A DNA stretch of 64,000 nt, taken from assembly GCA_018697195.1 (NCBI GenBank), contig JAGMWU010000028.1:4649731-4713730 (forward strand). The letters run 5' to 3'. The DNA comes from Certhia americana (taxonomy: Eukaryota > Chordata > Aves > Passeriformes > Certhiidae). Positions 34,974 through 64,000 of the stretch are shown here, in pieces (positions within the stretch are counted from its first letter, which is position 1; each line of letters begins with the position of its first letter). Below the pieces are notes generated by a model. That model did not search any database. It had not been told where the DNA came from and was given only the letters and a program-made list of their open reading frames with translations. Made by a program: the position numbers and the translations under genes.

Positions 34974-34995
34974 TCGAGGGTCACACAGGACATGG
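34974..34995 (-). other. AMPD1: Candidate first coding exon of AMPD1
   Basis: ATG at 34995 opens seven codons (MSCVTLD) plus one base before a good donor (GATG|GTGAGG). Its phase fits exon 34112-34286, giving ...[16 protein letters not shown]. Human AMPD1 has a short first exon and a 12-nt mini-exon here; I see no mini-exon. A phase-compatible alternative donor ends an open stretch at 34474 (CAAG|GTATGT). A MEF2-like TTATAAATAA lies upstream at 35462-35471 and an E-box CAGCTG at 35169-35174, both weak evidence for a muscle promoter. Confidence 0.35.
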
Positions 34996-37900
34996 TCACA
35001 GGTGAGGGTCAAAGCAGAACAGACAGAGGGTTCTCAAGAGCACTCAGGGTGCCAGAATGACATTTAACAAATTGCATATTTTGGTGCTGTACCAAAGGGC
35101 CAAAAGGTGGGACCATTCTGTGTAACACCGATGGGCAGGGCTGGCACTGCCAGGAAATAGCATTTCCCCAGCTGCTGAAGGATCACCATGCTCATGATCT
35201 ATGTGATCTATGTGATCTACATGATCATGTAACTGCTGCTTGGTTCTAGTGATCACGTCTAAGGCAGTAACTCAGCAGAGCATAGAGAAACCCAGCAATA
35301 CTCACGTTTGTGTTCTGCTGTTTGAGACAAAACAGAGGAAAAAAAAAAAAGCTGTTGTGATCAGCCCCTCAAAATCTGAGCCTTTTTGCCTTATTACTTC
35401 ATCAGTCTTTAAAAAGGATTAGCAAAATACAAGTTTAGCCAATGCCTTCCACAACTTAAACTTATAAATAATCGTAGAATCCTGGAATGGTTTGGGTTGG
35501 AAGGGACCTTAAAGCTCATCTGATGGACAGGGACACCTTCCACTATCCCAGTTTGCTCCCAGCCCCATCCAACCTGGCCTTTGACACTTCCAGGGATGGA
35601 ACAGCCACAACTTCCCTGGGTACCCTGTGCCAGGGCCTGCCCACCCTCACAAGGAGGAATTCCTTCCCAATACCCCATCTAAACTCATCCCCCTTTGGCT
35701 TAAACCCATTCCCCCTTTTCCTGTCATTCCCTGCCCTTGTGAGAGTCCCTCCAGCCTTCTTGTAGCCCCTTTAGGTACAGGAAGGAAAAGGCAGAGAAGA
35801 AGTTGTCACTTTGAGGAACACAAAGAGGGAAGTTCTGCTTTGCCTGTTCCCACAACAGCCTCGGTGATGCTTTGGTGATGGAACCAAACCCCACAGCAGC
35901 TCCACCCACCCATCCACCCCAGTGTGGCTCTGGCACAGCTTCTGCCTCACACAGTCCCTGCTTTCCCAAGGTGGAGCATCCCCCAGAACCCAGATCTTCT
36001 CACTCCACACCACCAGAGCCTGACAAGTAGCAGTGCTGTGCTAAGGCTGAGCTGGCCTGCAAGGGCTCTCCGTGCACCTGCAGGGATGCAGCAGGGACAC
36101 AGGGAGGGCAGCACAGCCTTCTCCTGCTGACCAGGCTAGCAGATATTCCAGAGACTCAGAGCACCAGGCTTTGCTATTTTTTGCCCTTGACTCGCCCTCC
36201 TTTGTGGCCCTGAGGTTGGGTGGTCATTTCAGAGATGCCGAGTTCCATCCCCCTGTGGTCACAGCTCCCTTTATTCCCCAGCAGGATCAGCTGAGACACT
36301 GCAGTCCCACAGATCCTCACTGCTGTGCAGACAGGCTGCCAGCAGCATTCTGAGGGTGCAGCCCCTGCCCTTTCCACCTGAGCCAGCAGTTCAGGCTGCA
36401 GCTCTGGCATCACAGCTGCTGCTTCCCAAAGCCCAGCCTGCGGGACACACGCTTCACAGTCCTGACTCCATGTATTCATTTGCCAGCAAAGCATCCCAGA
36501 AATGTTTAGTTTGACCTTTCACCTCTTTAGTGGATGAAGATTACACTCAGGAAGGTTCACAGCCTCCCGCTGGTGGTGCAGGGCCAGGCTTTAACACCAG
36601 CTTCATGTGCTAGGACAGTGTCTCTCACACCCCAGCCCTGCAATTCCAAACATGCCCCTATCAGGGCTGCTCTTATCACTCAGGGCTCTGCAGTCACCTG
36701 CCACATGTCCCTCTGCACTGTCCTGCACAGCCTGCCTGGCCCTGCTCCTGCTGCCCAGCTCCTGTTCCCACCCCTTGGGGCTGCAGCTCCCCACATCTGA
36801 GCTTCACCAGCCTGCCCAGAGATTCCTGAAATCCCTCTGAGCCCTTCCACAGGGATTTCATGATGTCATTACAGGACACATTACACTGCAGGAGTGACAA
36901 TATTTGCCTTCAGTACAAGATGAGCAAGATTTAAACAATAACAATTTCTTTACTACACTATCCAAAAACATCTCCAAGCAGGAAGAAAAATGCCCAAAGG
37001 CCCCAGTGAGGTCCCCTGGACACCACACATCCAAATCTCTGAGACCGTGGGCCTGGAACCTGCCCTGTGGCTCCTGGGCTCACACTTGGCTTTCCGACCT
37101 ACCTGGAATTCTCACCCGGGACATCGTAGCAGCGTTTGCAGAGCCTCAATAACACCCCAGAGTCCACGAGCACAAGGGGCCAAGTGACAGCCTGGCAGCC
37201 CAACACTAATTTTACTGCTTTCCCTTCCCTGTAATCAGACTCTCCCACTCTAAAAGGAGAGTGGAGATCAACTCTGGGACTATTTAAAGTGCAGCCACAA
37301 GCACTTGCACTGAAACAGGTGAAAGCAGGGCTCAAATTTAATTAATCTTTTTCTTTAAGTTTGCATTTTACATTTTGTGGAGTGTCACCTGGTGTCTGGC
37401 CAGATTTCTGCTTGCCAGGGCAGCTGCACCTTTCTGATGTGGTCTGTGGAATTCAGTCTTTTAAGAGAGACTAACCCTGATGCCTTCTGTGCTGAACCAA
37501 AGGTTTAAAGAAAATTCCCAATCAGAACAGGGGCTGTGGATAGGTACAAACCATGTGCTCTCACCTGAGCTCTTCAGAGATTTTTCTTGAGGGAGGGATC
37601 TGTTTGAAAGTCTGGATTTTACCATCAGGGTTGCCCAGATGTCCTCACTTTTTCCCAGCTGAATCCAACAAATAAAAGGAAGGTGCAAGGAGTCACAATT
37701 TGATCCTGAGCTTTTCAGGAACTGCCTTTTCCAAGCTTTGTGTCATGAAGTTGATCTGATAATCAGCTCTGTATGTGGTGAGCCACAACCAAGGTGTGTC
37801 TGACAGAGAGCAGCTCTCAGTCAAGCCCAAGATGGGTCAGGGAACTCCTGCCTTAATCTTGGGTCTGGCAGAGCAGCTCTCAGGTTGGGAGACACCTCCT

Positions 37901-40350
37901 GGCTTCATTTGAAGCAGGTTGTTTCCAGCATCTTGGCTTTGAGGGCTGTATCCTCCTTTAGGGTGTCCTCAAACCTTCTTCAGTTCTCACCTGCAGCTGG
38001 AAAACACCTCCTGTGTGAAGAGAAAGGCCAGAATTTGTTGTGTCCTGTGTGTTGCCAGGATAACTCTGAGCTTCTGATTCAGATTCCTGGTGGGAAGTGA
38101 TAAAACTGAACAGGTCAGGAGAATAAAATAGTTTTGATATGAAACAGAGCCTTCCCCTGTTTGTTTGTGTTTCAATTCTTGATGGTGTTGAAAAACTGCC
38201 CTGAAATAGGAGAAAGCATTTGGGCAGAGGCTGGCTCTGGTTTAAAGGGTGGCTTTGGTGAGAGCATTGAAGGGAAACCACCTGGAACAGACACCATTAT
38301 TTGGAATTATATTTGTATCCAAAGGATTCCTGTGCCACGTTTTGCAGGAACAGCTATGGAAAGGTCTTGTCCAAGAAGAAGGCTGGAATAGGTGAGAGAG
38401 TCACCTGCACAAATAAAATAAAATAAAATACAGAGCTGGAAATAACAAGCCATGGATTTTGTCCTTGGGAGCACAGGAATTGTGTGGCACAGCCAGTGGA
38501 GGGAGGTGAGATGAGATCTGGTGCAGCTTGTGCAGCTGAGATAATTTTCACAGCATTCAGAAAATCTGTGGAAGAGATGTTCCCACTTTTTGATGGGCAC
38601 AACTTCAAAACAAGCCTGGTGAAAATTGAGAAATTCTCCAGAATTTAGGGATTTTTATACCCACTTCCCTGCTATTCCCCAAGAATATAAATTTCCCTCT
38701 TTCCAATCTGCAGAGGAGCAGCACTAGGGCAAAGTTGGGATGCTGGTAAAGCTTTGGTCTCCCTCTCATGCTGACAAAATCTTCAGGTTCTGAATTCTTC
38801 TTGCTCTCACCCATCCCCAAGTTTGAGACTCTCCACACCACATTATCATTTAACTGTTTCATTCAAGGTCTGTAAAACCCGTCTCCTGCTTTTTTTGCTC
38901 TCCACCAGGACTGTATCTGCCCTTAACCCTCCTGGGTACACCAAGATCTTGGTATTTGCATCTGAAACCAAAAATAACCTTTACAGTAGAGAGGTCATCT
39001 TCTCAAGAGAAGAATCTTGATCATGTCTTGATCCCTCTGCTTTTTTAATCACAGGGTCAGCTTGCGTGGGCTCATGGTGGAAATCTGAGTAAAGCTTGGG
39101 CCTTTACCCTGTGCTAAAGTTAGATCCAGGGCCTGTGCAAACTCAAGGACTGACACAAGCAGCTTGTCTTCCCACTCTTTTTCAGCTGGAAAGTGAGTGA
39201 TTCACACCCAGAGGCTCTGGAGTGGCTCTAATCCCCCACACTTTCACCTCTGAGCTGCCCTCCTTCCACCCAGGCCCAGCCAAGGGAAGAAGGTTGGACG
39301 TGCCAGAAATTTGGCAGCTGGAGCTGCAGAGCAGGATCCTCCTGCAGCTTGCCTGGCCTTGCATCCACAGCACAGGGACAGCTGCCCAAACAGAGGCCAT
39401 GGGGCAAGCTTGGGGCAAGCTTTGCTAGAAAATTAAATTTTAATTCCTGGGTTAAATCCCTGAAGAGGAGGAGTATGAACAGAGAGGAGATAATGTGGAT
39501 CTCACCATGGCACTCCTGGCTGTGCTGGGCCAACTCAGCCCTCAGGAAATTCTTCTCTCCCCACCTGGATCTCAGTCATTCCCTGCACAAAGCCCCCAGG
39601 GGCTCAGCCTCTGCTCCCCAGCAGGGAGCTCCTCTGGAGAACCAGGGAACAAATCCATGGCAGGGAAACCATCCCAGCAGGGCAAGGAACCCTCGGGGCT
39701 TTAGCACCCACCCAAACCCAGGTGTGACCCCTCTGGGGACAGGCAGTGACTGCTGCAGCTACAGTGGCAGGAGCTGTGGGCCCCTATTCCTGGGGGTCTG
39801 TTTTTAAATTTAAATATTTTTAAATTAAATCCAAACCCCAGGGGGGACTCCAGGTTTCAGACACCTGACAACATCTGAGGAGAAATATCCTTGAAGCACA
39901 TTTACTGACTGTGTGGTCTGGCACAATTTGCTTTCTTGCAGGAGGGAAGTATTTTAGAAGACTGAATCAAGCAATTTAAAAGCCTAACGGAGCACGATTT
40001 GGGCACAGCAGTAACTTAATAGCTGGTTTTGCCATTGGAATACCAAATAAAGAAGCTTCTCTCTCCATTTTTTTTATAAAAGTCAGCATGAGGGACCCCA
40101 CTGCAAACAGAGACTCAGCAGCAGCAAGGTGCAGATTAGTGAAGTCATTAAAACTGGACTCTGAACCAAGCCTGTGTCAGGTCTCAAGGCCACTCTCACT
40201 GCTCATTGATGCTCTAGGGCACATCTATGATAGAGCTGACCCTGCCCCATGACAGAATGGAGCAAATCCCACCCCACAGGCAAAGCAGAAAGCACTGGGA
40301 TAAACCTCCTGTAACCCACTCGTGGATCCCATGCCCAGAACCCAAAGAAA
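34996..40350. other. Spacer between AMPD1 and NRAS, no gene seen
   Basis: I see no conserved exon, RNA gene or long plausible ORF. It holds the CR1 copy at 35474-35765, a GATCTATGT micro-repeat near 35195-35225, and an (AAATA)n run near 38408-38430. AMPD1 promoter elements should lie at its left end. Confidence 0.6.
35474..35765 (-). mobile_element. CR1 fragment 5' of AMPD1
   Basis: Well-preserved reverse CR1: TGGTTTGGGTTGGAAGGGAC, CATCCAACCTGGCCTTTGAC and CATTCCCCCTTTTCCTGTCA. The conserved tail CCAGCCTTCTTGTAGCCCC is present. Confidence 0.9.
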
Positions 40351-40369
40351 ACAACCAAAGAATTCAACG

Positions 40370-40375
40370 TTTATT
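40370..40375 (-). terminator. NRAS: Candidate distal NRAS poly(A) signal
   Basis: TTTATT reads AATAAA on the minus strand, 4.4 kb past the NRAS stop. It would give a long NRAS mRNA like the longer of the two mammalian transcripts. Confidence 0.4.
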
Positions 40376-41925
40376 CTTTAAAAAAGTTATTTAAGAAGCA
40401 AAATAATTTACTTCAATTCAAACCAAAAGAGATGCATTACTGAAAGCAAATAATTAAACAAAGTAACAACAAATTAGCCCTTGGGTTAAAAATCCCAATC
40501 CCAACATTTCCCGACCATCCTGAGGGTTACAGACAGGCAGACACTCAAGGTTTGGGGTTTTTGAGGAGCACAGACAAGTCAGAATGTGACTCAAACTTCC
40601 ACTGCTCTCCTTCCCCTACAGGCCTGAGGCTGCTTGAAATCCAATTCTAAGAGTGAGCTGTACTAAAAATGATAGCAACTTAAACATCCTGGTTAAAATC
40701 CAAAGTCCTAGCAAGGACAGGAACAGAATGTTCTTGTTTGAAGAAGACCACGGAGTGGGGACAGAGAGAGGAACAAGCAGAGAGTTCCAGTGGCTGCCTG
40801 CAGAGCTGTGCTCAGCCACAGCAACAGAAACATTGGTTACAGTCATTGGCACTTGGAGGTTCTGAACAAGAGCTTTACCCTTTTACAATATTTCACCTCA
40901 AAAGTTGTTCATGTCTGTTCTGCCCAGTCAGGGCAGTGAAATCAGCTTGGCAGTAGTGCAGAGTTGTGCTGTTCTAAATAACAATATTTGGACCAAATCT
41001 ACTACACCACCTTTTCCAGAGACCTGTCTTGTGCAAAACCTTCCGTGCTTAACTTATAAATAATTTTCTCAGAAGTTCACAGGGTTTTGTCCTTCCAGTT
41101 CTTGGCTGCCACCAAACCCAGGGTTCTCTGTGAGACAGTTGGAAACAAATTACAACCATTCAGTTCACACTCCTGCCTAGTACAACACCCTGATTTTGTA
41201 TTTTTTGCTGGATTTGGAACTATACTGCTGGAGATGGGAGTATCACCTGTGCAGGTCGGCTCTGCAGCATCCTAAAAACTGGAAAAAAAATCCTAAAAAC
41301 CCCTCTAAAGGTTCCAAATGTGACACTAATACAGACCTATCCTCACCAGGGCTTCTTCCCTTTTCAGGTTTTATAGAGCCCAAGAGAAAGGGAACAGCAA
41401 AGAGAAGCAGATGCATTTTCCAGTCAGTTCCCACACATTTCTGAGAATTCCCTACAGCTCGTACATTTTAATGCCAACCAGAGCATGCTGAGCACTGTGG
41501 AGTATTGCTGTGATGAACCTCCATCCAAATAATTCTCCAGGTTGACCACAGAGCTTTCAAACATCAAATGCCAGAGGCTTCCCATGGCCACAGGCAGCAG
41601 TGCTCTGAGCAATCCTGCTGGCCAGGAAACAAATTCCTGCCTTTCCCAGGAAATCAAACCCCATCCACAGACCTGGATGACAGAATGTCAGCATCCTCAC
41701 AAACTCCACACTGCCCTTTCCTGCTGGCTCTACGTGACCACATGTGCATCCCAAAAGCTTTTTCTCATTTCCCAGGGGTGTCTCTATTAACTGGCTGCCC
41801 CTCAGGAGCAGGCCCTCATCTCCTGCCACAGGGAAGGCTTTCACAGAAAACTCCTCCAGACAAAGCTTCCTCAGCCCTGGCCGTGCAGCTCTGCCACGTT
41901 TATCCTGCAGAATGGGATCAGTCAT

Positions 41926-42055
41926 GGAATGGTTTGGGCTGCAAGGGGCCTTAAATCTCATCCCATGGGCAGGGACACCTTCCACAGTCCCAGGCTGCTC
42001 CCTCCTGGCCTTGAACACTTCCAGGGATGGGGCAGCCACAGCTGCTCTGGGCAAA
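41926..42055 (-). mobile_element. CR1 fragment 3' of NRAS
   Basis: Reverse CR1: CATGGAATGGTTTGGGCTGC, CAGGGACACCTTCCACAGTC and GGGGCAGCCACAGCTGCTCT. If the distal poly(A) site is used it lies in the 3' UTR. Confidence 0.85.
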
Positions 42056-42798
42056 CAAACTGAACTTGAGCCACAGCCAATGGTGGCCACAATTCTGCCC
42101 ACCATTGTGTCTACGTTGCAGGAAAATAATATTAGACGTTAATTTTTTTATGTGGGTTTAATTCTTATCAGTCACGTCAGTCAAAGTTAAAATAAATTGA
42201 AAGAAGTATTTATAAGGATTATCACAGATAAAGAAAATATGGTGCAGATTGATCCTCTTCATTCCCAGAGGAGAATTAAGACTGTAAGTAGTGAAGGAAG
42301 CAATATTAAAAGGAAAAAAAAAATGCTTCTCTCTCTGTTTACTGATTTCTACTCTCCATTTGCAATTGAGCACTCCAAATTAAGATGTGTGACTGACAGC
42401 AACAACCTGAAACTGAGCCTCCTGCAATTCCCTGCTCCGCTGGGCTGGCACTGCCCGAATGCTCCCTCTGTTGGCTCCCCGGAGGAGCTGGGAACTCAGA
42501 TCCCTGTCCCAGCAGCACAGGAGCCAGGGCAGGGCCCGGCACTCCAGGGAGCTCTGGAGGCTTTACAGCAGTGAGCACACCCAGGCAGGCAGGGCAGGGG
42601 GTTTTGCTCTGGAGAGAACTGGCTCAGCTCACGATTCCCTCAGCTGGAGGCTGTCAGAGTGAGCCCAGAATTCCCAGCAGCCCATCCCACACCTCCTGTG
42701 AAGCCATCCCTGAACTCATTTCCTTCCTCATTTTGCAAGGATGCTGCAATCAGAAGCTGGCTCAGGTGTCTGAAGCTCTCAGCCTTCTCCCCTTCATC

Positions 42799-42958
42799 AC
42801 AGAATCCCAGACTGCTTTGGGTTGGAAAGGACCTTAAAACTCACCCAGTGCCACCCCCTGCCACGGTCAGGGACACCTTCCAGTGCCCCAGGCTGCTCCA
42901 AGTCCCCTCCAGCCTGGCCTTGGGCACTTCCAGGGATGGAGCAGCCACTTTCTGCACC
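42799..42958 (-). mobile_element. CR1 fragment 3' of NRAS
   Basis: Reverse CR1: CACAGAATCCCAGACTGC, TTTGGGTTGGAAAGGACC and CTGGCCTTGGGCACTTCCAG. Confidence 0.85.
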
Positions 42959-43525
42959 CCTGACAGAGCCAACCCCAACCTGCCCACACTCCTTCCCTGA
43001 CAAGGAAACTCCAACTACATTTTACAGTCCAGAGACATTTTGAAGAGACTCTTTACAGTCTGTGGTAAGAAAATAATTCAGAATAAAACGATTTGCAAGT
43101 TATAGAGAGCTGAACAGCAGCTGTCCAAAGCAACCTCCAGTTCCCAGATTAATTAGTGAGAGGCTGCCCAGAAATGTTGGCAGTTCATGTTAAAAATGAA
43201 CAGCTGACAGGTTTGGTCCAACTTGGAAGAGATCTGAATGCTGCAGGAAAACAATACAAATTAAACTGTTCCACCCACAAAGAAAGTAAAATACAGATGC
43301 AGTGTGTCCCCTCCCCTGTCCAAGAGTCTCACGAGTGCCTGCTGGACCTTCCAGCCTCCAAATTCCTGCTGGAGGATCCTGTCAGGCACAGATCACCCAC
43401 ACCACACTTGCCTGCTTGAGACAATGAGATCCCAAGAAATTCCAGTCCTTGGGGTTTTCCTCAACCCAAGGGACAACTTCAAATCTTCTTAGCAAACAGG
43501 CACTTAGTTAGGAAAGGTTTTCCTT

Positions 43526-43531
43526 TTTATT
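43526..43531 (-). terminator. NRAS: Candidate proximal NRAS poly(A) signal
   Basis: TTTATT reads AATAAA on the minus strand, about 1.2 kb past the stop, which would give an mRNA near 2 kb. Confidence 0.5.
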
Positions 43532-44452
43532 ACAGAAATGGAGGATCAGGTAGGTGGCACTCCTGGCACTGGAGATGTTGCACTTCTGCTGTACAGGTGC
43601 ACAGAGAGCAGACACCCAGCTGAGAGGGGACAGGGGCACTCCTGGTGGCACAACCCCGTGTGACATTACTCTGTGCCACTCCTCTGACAGCACTGCACGG
43701 AATCCAACAGACAGGGGACACACAGCACTTCTAGCTTTTACTCTAGAGGTAAAGTGTCATCTTTTTCACAGCATTTAGTCTCTATAGTTCACTTTTGTGA
43801 CTGGTTTTCTTCTGGAACAAACCCAGGTAACACAGTGAGAAAAGAATCCCAGCACATCCAGAGATGCTGCTGCTCCGTGAGCTGAGCAGGGAGGTAGATG
43901 CCATGGATGTTCTCTTCAGATGGAGCACGGAGAAGGACCTTGTGCTAATTAACTCTGTGCCCAGAGCCTGCCACCAAAACACTGCAGGCATCAGCAGGAG
44001 AGGCAGCACAGGAGATCGAGGCTCGTCCAGCAGCTGCACCTGAACCACGTTTTCTTGGCATCTGGAACACAAAGGCACCTCTAATTAGCACTAATTAGCT
44101 CTGTCCTGCTCTGGGGTGGATGTGCAGTGCAGCAGTGCAAGTCCTCAGCTGGTCTGTCTGATTTCATAGTTATGAACAACATATTTCAGGGAATTGTTGA
44201 AAGGAATTTCCCTCAGCTGGGGACTCGGATTTCATTGTTTGCACCATTTTATTTGGTTAATCCTGGAATCAGCACATTCCAGAGGAACACAACTGGAGGG
44301 AAGCTGTGCAGGAGGCAATCACTCAGGAGCACAGCTGTGCACACCCCACTTTCAAGGTGTTTCTTCAGAAATTACACGTTCTCCAACCAGTCCAAATGGT
44401 TTCCCAGAGGAAGGAGACAAGAAAGGAATGACACAGAAAACCACCCCATTGA

Positions 44453-44512
44453 AATCAGAATGTTTTGGGTTGGAAGCAACCTTAAAGATCATCCTGTTCC
44501 ATCCACCCTCCA
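44453..44512 (-). mobile_element. Short CR1 5'-truncated fragment in the NRAS 3' UTR
   Basis: GTTTTGGGTTGGAAGCAACC followed by TTAAAGATCATCCTGTTCC is a short CR1 end, about 235 nt past the NRAS stop. Confidence 0.7.
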
Positions 44513-44745
44513 GCCAAAAGGGTGAAGGAAAACTCCTTTTCTTAAGCTCTGTCACCAACTTAGAGCGGAATTTTTGTTTTTTGAGCATTAAATCATTGCA
44601 GGGTCCAAATCCCTGGGAATACATAGGTTGTTTAATAGGGGAAAATCCCACCTACAGCAACCAGCATTTCTAAACCACACTTATCAACTGCTGGAAGGCA
44701 AAGAGACAAGAAGCCAGAGGATAAGTGGAGCTCCAGCTCACCTTT

Positions 44746-62473
<17,728 letters not shown>

Positions 62474-64000
62474 CTGGGCCACATAAAGCAAAGAACAATC
62501 TGAATATCTAAACACTGAACATCAGCCTCTTTCCTTCACGGTAACGCATAGAGCTTGTGTAAGTTAGTGAAACGTTCCTAAAATGTGTTCTCGGTTTTAC
62601 TCTGCTCTTAAAACAGAGTAAAACCACCAAAAGAGTTGAGCTTTTTTAAGACTGTAATCCTTAAAATTTATCCAGGCAACGTATTTATAAAACAAGCCAG
62701 AACTGTAAGGCAAAACCAAAGCTTGCTTAGAACAAAACAGACTTCTGGCATTTTTCAAGTATTACACCTCAAAGTACTCCCACATTCACTGTTTCACACC
62801 AGAGCCTGAAAACATCTGAAGTATTTGCTCTTCCAAATTAAACAGGTGATTAGGAAAATGCAACAGTTCTGAATCAACACAATTAGGTTCAAATCCCTGC
62901 ATAGTTTCTCCCTAGTTCATGTGTTCAGTCTTTCATACTAAAAAATAGTATTAAGTAATTAAACAGTTTTGCACAGTTATGGAATTAATAAGCAGAATTT
63001 AGAATTCCTGTGGCATAGAAGCTCAAGTGCCAGAAAGACACAGAAAATTTTAAAATAGCACTCAAGGTGTAATGAACTGCTAAATTAACTGCCGTCTATT
63101 AAAATATTTTATTTTATGGGGTGTTTTTCGTTTTCCAGTCACAGAGTCACCCTTGAAACATTCCCAATCCCTTTACCAACTCATTGGCTTTTCTGATGCA
63201 CAAGTCTCCCTTTTAAAGCAGGGCACTTGGACTTACAGGTTAGCAATTAAATCAGATGAAATGCACTACACTTCACTAAACACTGCAATTCACCTGGAGC
63301 AACCCTCTTCCCTCCAAACAGTCAACATGCACCTTAAAATACACAGGATTATTTCTTAGATTCCAGAGGTTTTAATTTGGAAACAGAATCATATAGGTTC
63401 TCTGCTTTCTTGTTGCAACAAGCAGAGATTAAAAATTACTCAGCAATGTGTTTAGTGAAGATAAAAGACACCTGAGCAACTTGTAAAAGGGTCATGTTTC
63501 TCACTCAAACACAGCCAGTGAGTTACTCAATGTATTAAAAGGCACAGCATTCTTATTCTGCTGTTTGTAAATCAGTTTAGAAGTGATCAAAGAGCACCAA
63601 AAAACACCTGCTGTGAAGTTCTTGGGCAGAAATCTTTGGTCTTGGATACTGACATTAAAAAAAAGAAATTGCAAACAAGTGCACAAAGTAAAGACTGACA
63701 GTATTTTATCTCCAAGAGGAGGTCTTCACCCTCCTTCTGGTTCAGACCCACATGGGGCAGATGTAGATGAAGAAAAACACAAATAACAGAAGGTGGGGGA
63801 GTGATTTGAGGGGGCAAAAGGATCCCAGGACACTGTGTAATGGTCTCCATCCCACAGCACTGCTCAGCACTTCCACAGTACAGCATTACCACCAAAGGCT
63901 TTAAGAATCCACTGAACTGCTAAATTTGCTGTGGTATCATTTCTGTAACACTCATGCTTATTTCTTTGCTCTACATCTCACTTTTCTTTCCCTAAAAAAT
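62474..64000 (-). other. CSDE1: CSDE1 5' region, first intron or leader, no exon recognised
   Basis: Upstream of the initiator exon the sequence is AT-rich, has no CpG island and shows no conserved coding block. The promoter and noncoding first exon of CSDE1 are probably beyond the window. Confidence 0.5.

Larger units (their letters stand above)
40376..44745 (-). other. NRAS: NRAS 3' UTR, extent uncertain
   Basis: The stretch 3' of the stop lacks coding features and carries three CR1 fragments plus two AATAAA candidates (43526 and 40370). The proximal 1.2 kb is the more secure part. Confidence 0.5.

Overview
The window is nuclear DNA from a bird. The evidence is three avian-type signatures: eighteen CR1 LINE 3'-end fragments, three TG...CA solo ERV LTRs, and compact, GC-rich introns. 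I suspect a passerine, but the window alone does not prove it. It holds a conserved vertebrate synteny block (human 1p13.2), with every gene on the minus strand: DENND2C (coding 227-19478), AMPD1 (26438 to about 34995), NRAS (44746-48272) and CSDE1/UNR (50177-62473, 5' noncoding exons probably beyond the window). I rebuilt each gene exon by exon from reading frame, splice dinucleotides and phase. The models join in phase to 922, about 738, 189 and 796 aa, close to the lengths I recall for the vertebrate orthologues.

Layout. 1-226 is the DENND2C 3' end: a GC-rich stretch plus an 18-bp tandem repeat cut by the window edge. 227-19613 holds 18 DENND2C coding exons, with two related solo LTRs in opposite orientation and a third LTR nested in a CR1. 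19614-25400 is the DENND2C 5' intron. 25400-26440 is a CpG island with a nested promoter duplication carrying CCAAT boxes; it begins almost where AMPD1 ends. 26438-35000 is AMPD1, with two intronic minisatellites. 35000-40350 is a gene-free spacer. 40370-48360 is NRAS with a long 3' UTR. 48381-48708 is a G-rich minisatellite separating NRAS from the CSDE1 poly(A) signal at 48847-48852. 48830-64000 is CSDE1.

The genes are neighbours by ancestry, not an operon. DENND2C is a Rab GEF, AMPD1 is muscle AMP deaminase, NRAS is a small GTPase and CSDE1 is a cold-shock-domain RNA-binding protein. All catalytic and binding motifs I checked are intact. I found no new multi-gene system. The interesting material is regulatory and structural: the duplicated CCAAT promoter, a minisatellite that looks derived from an AMPD1 exon/intron junction, the NRAS-CSDE1 intergenic minisatellite, a possible NRAS 5'-UTR G-quadruplex, a GC-AG intron in CSDE1, and inverted or nested LTRs.
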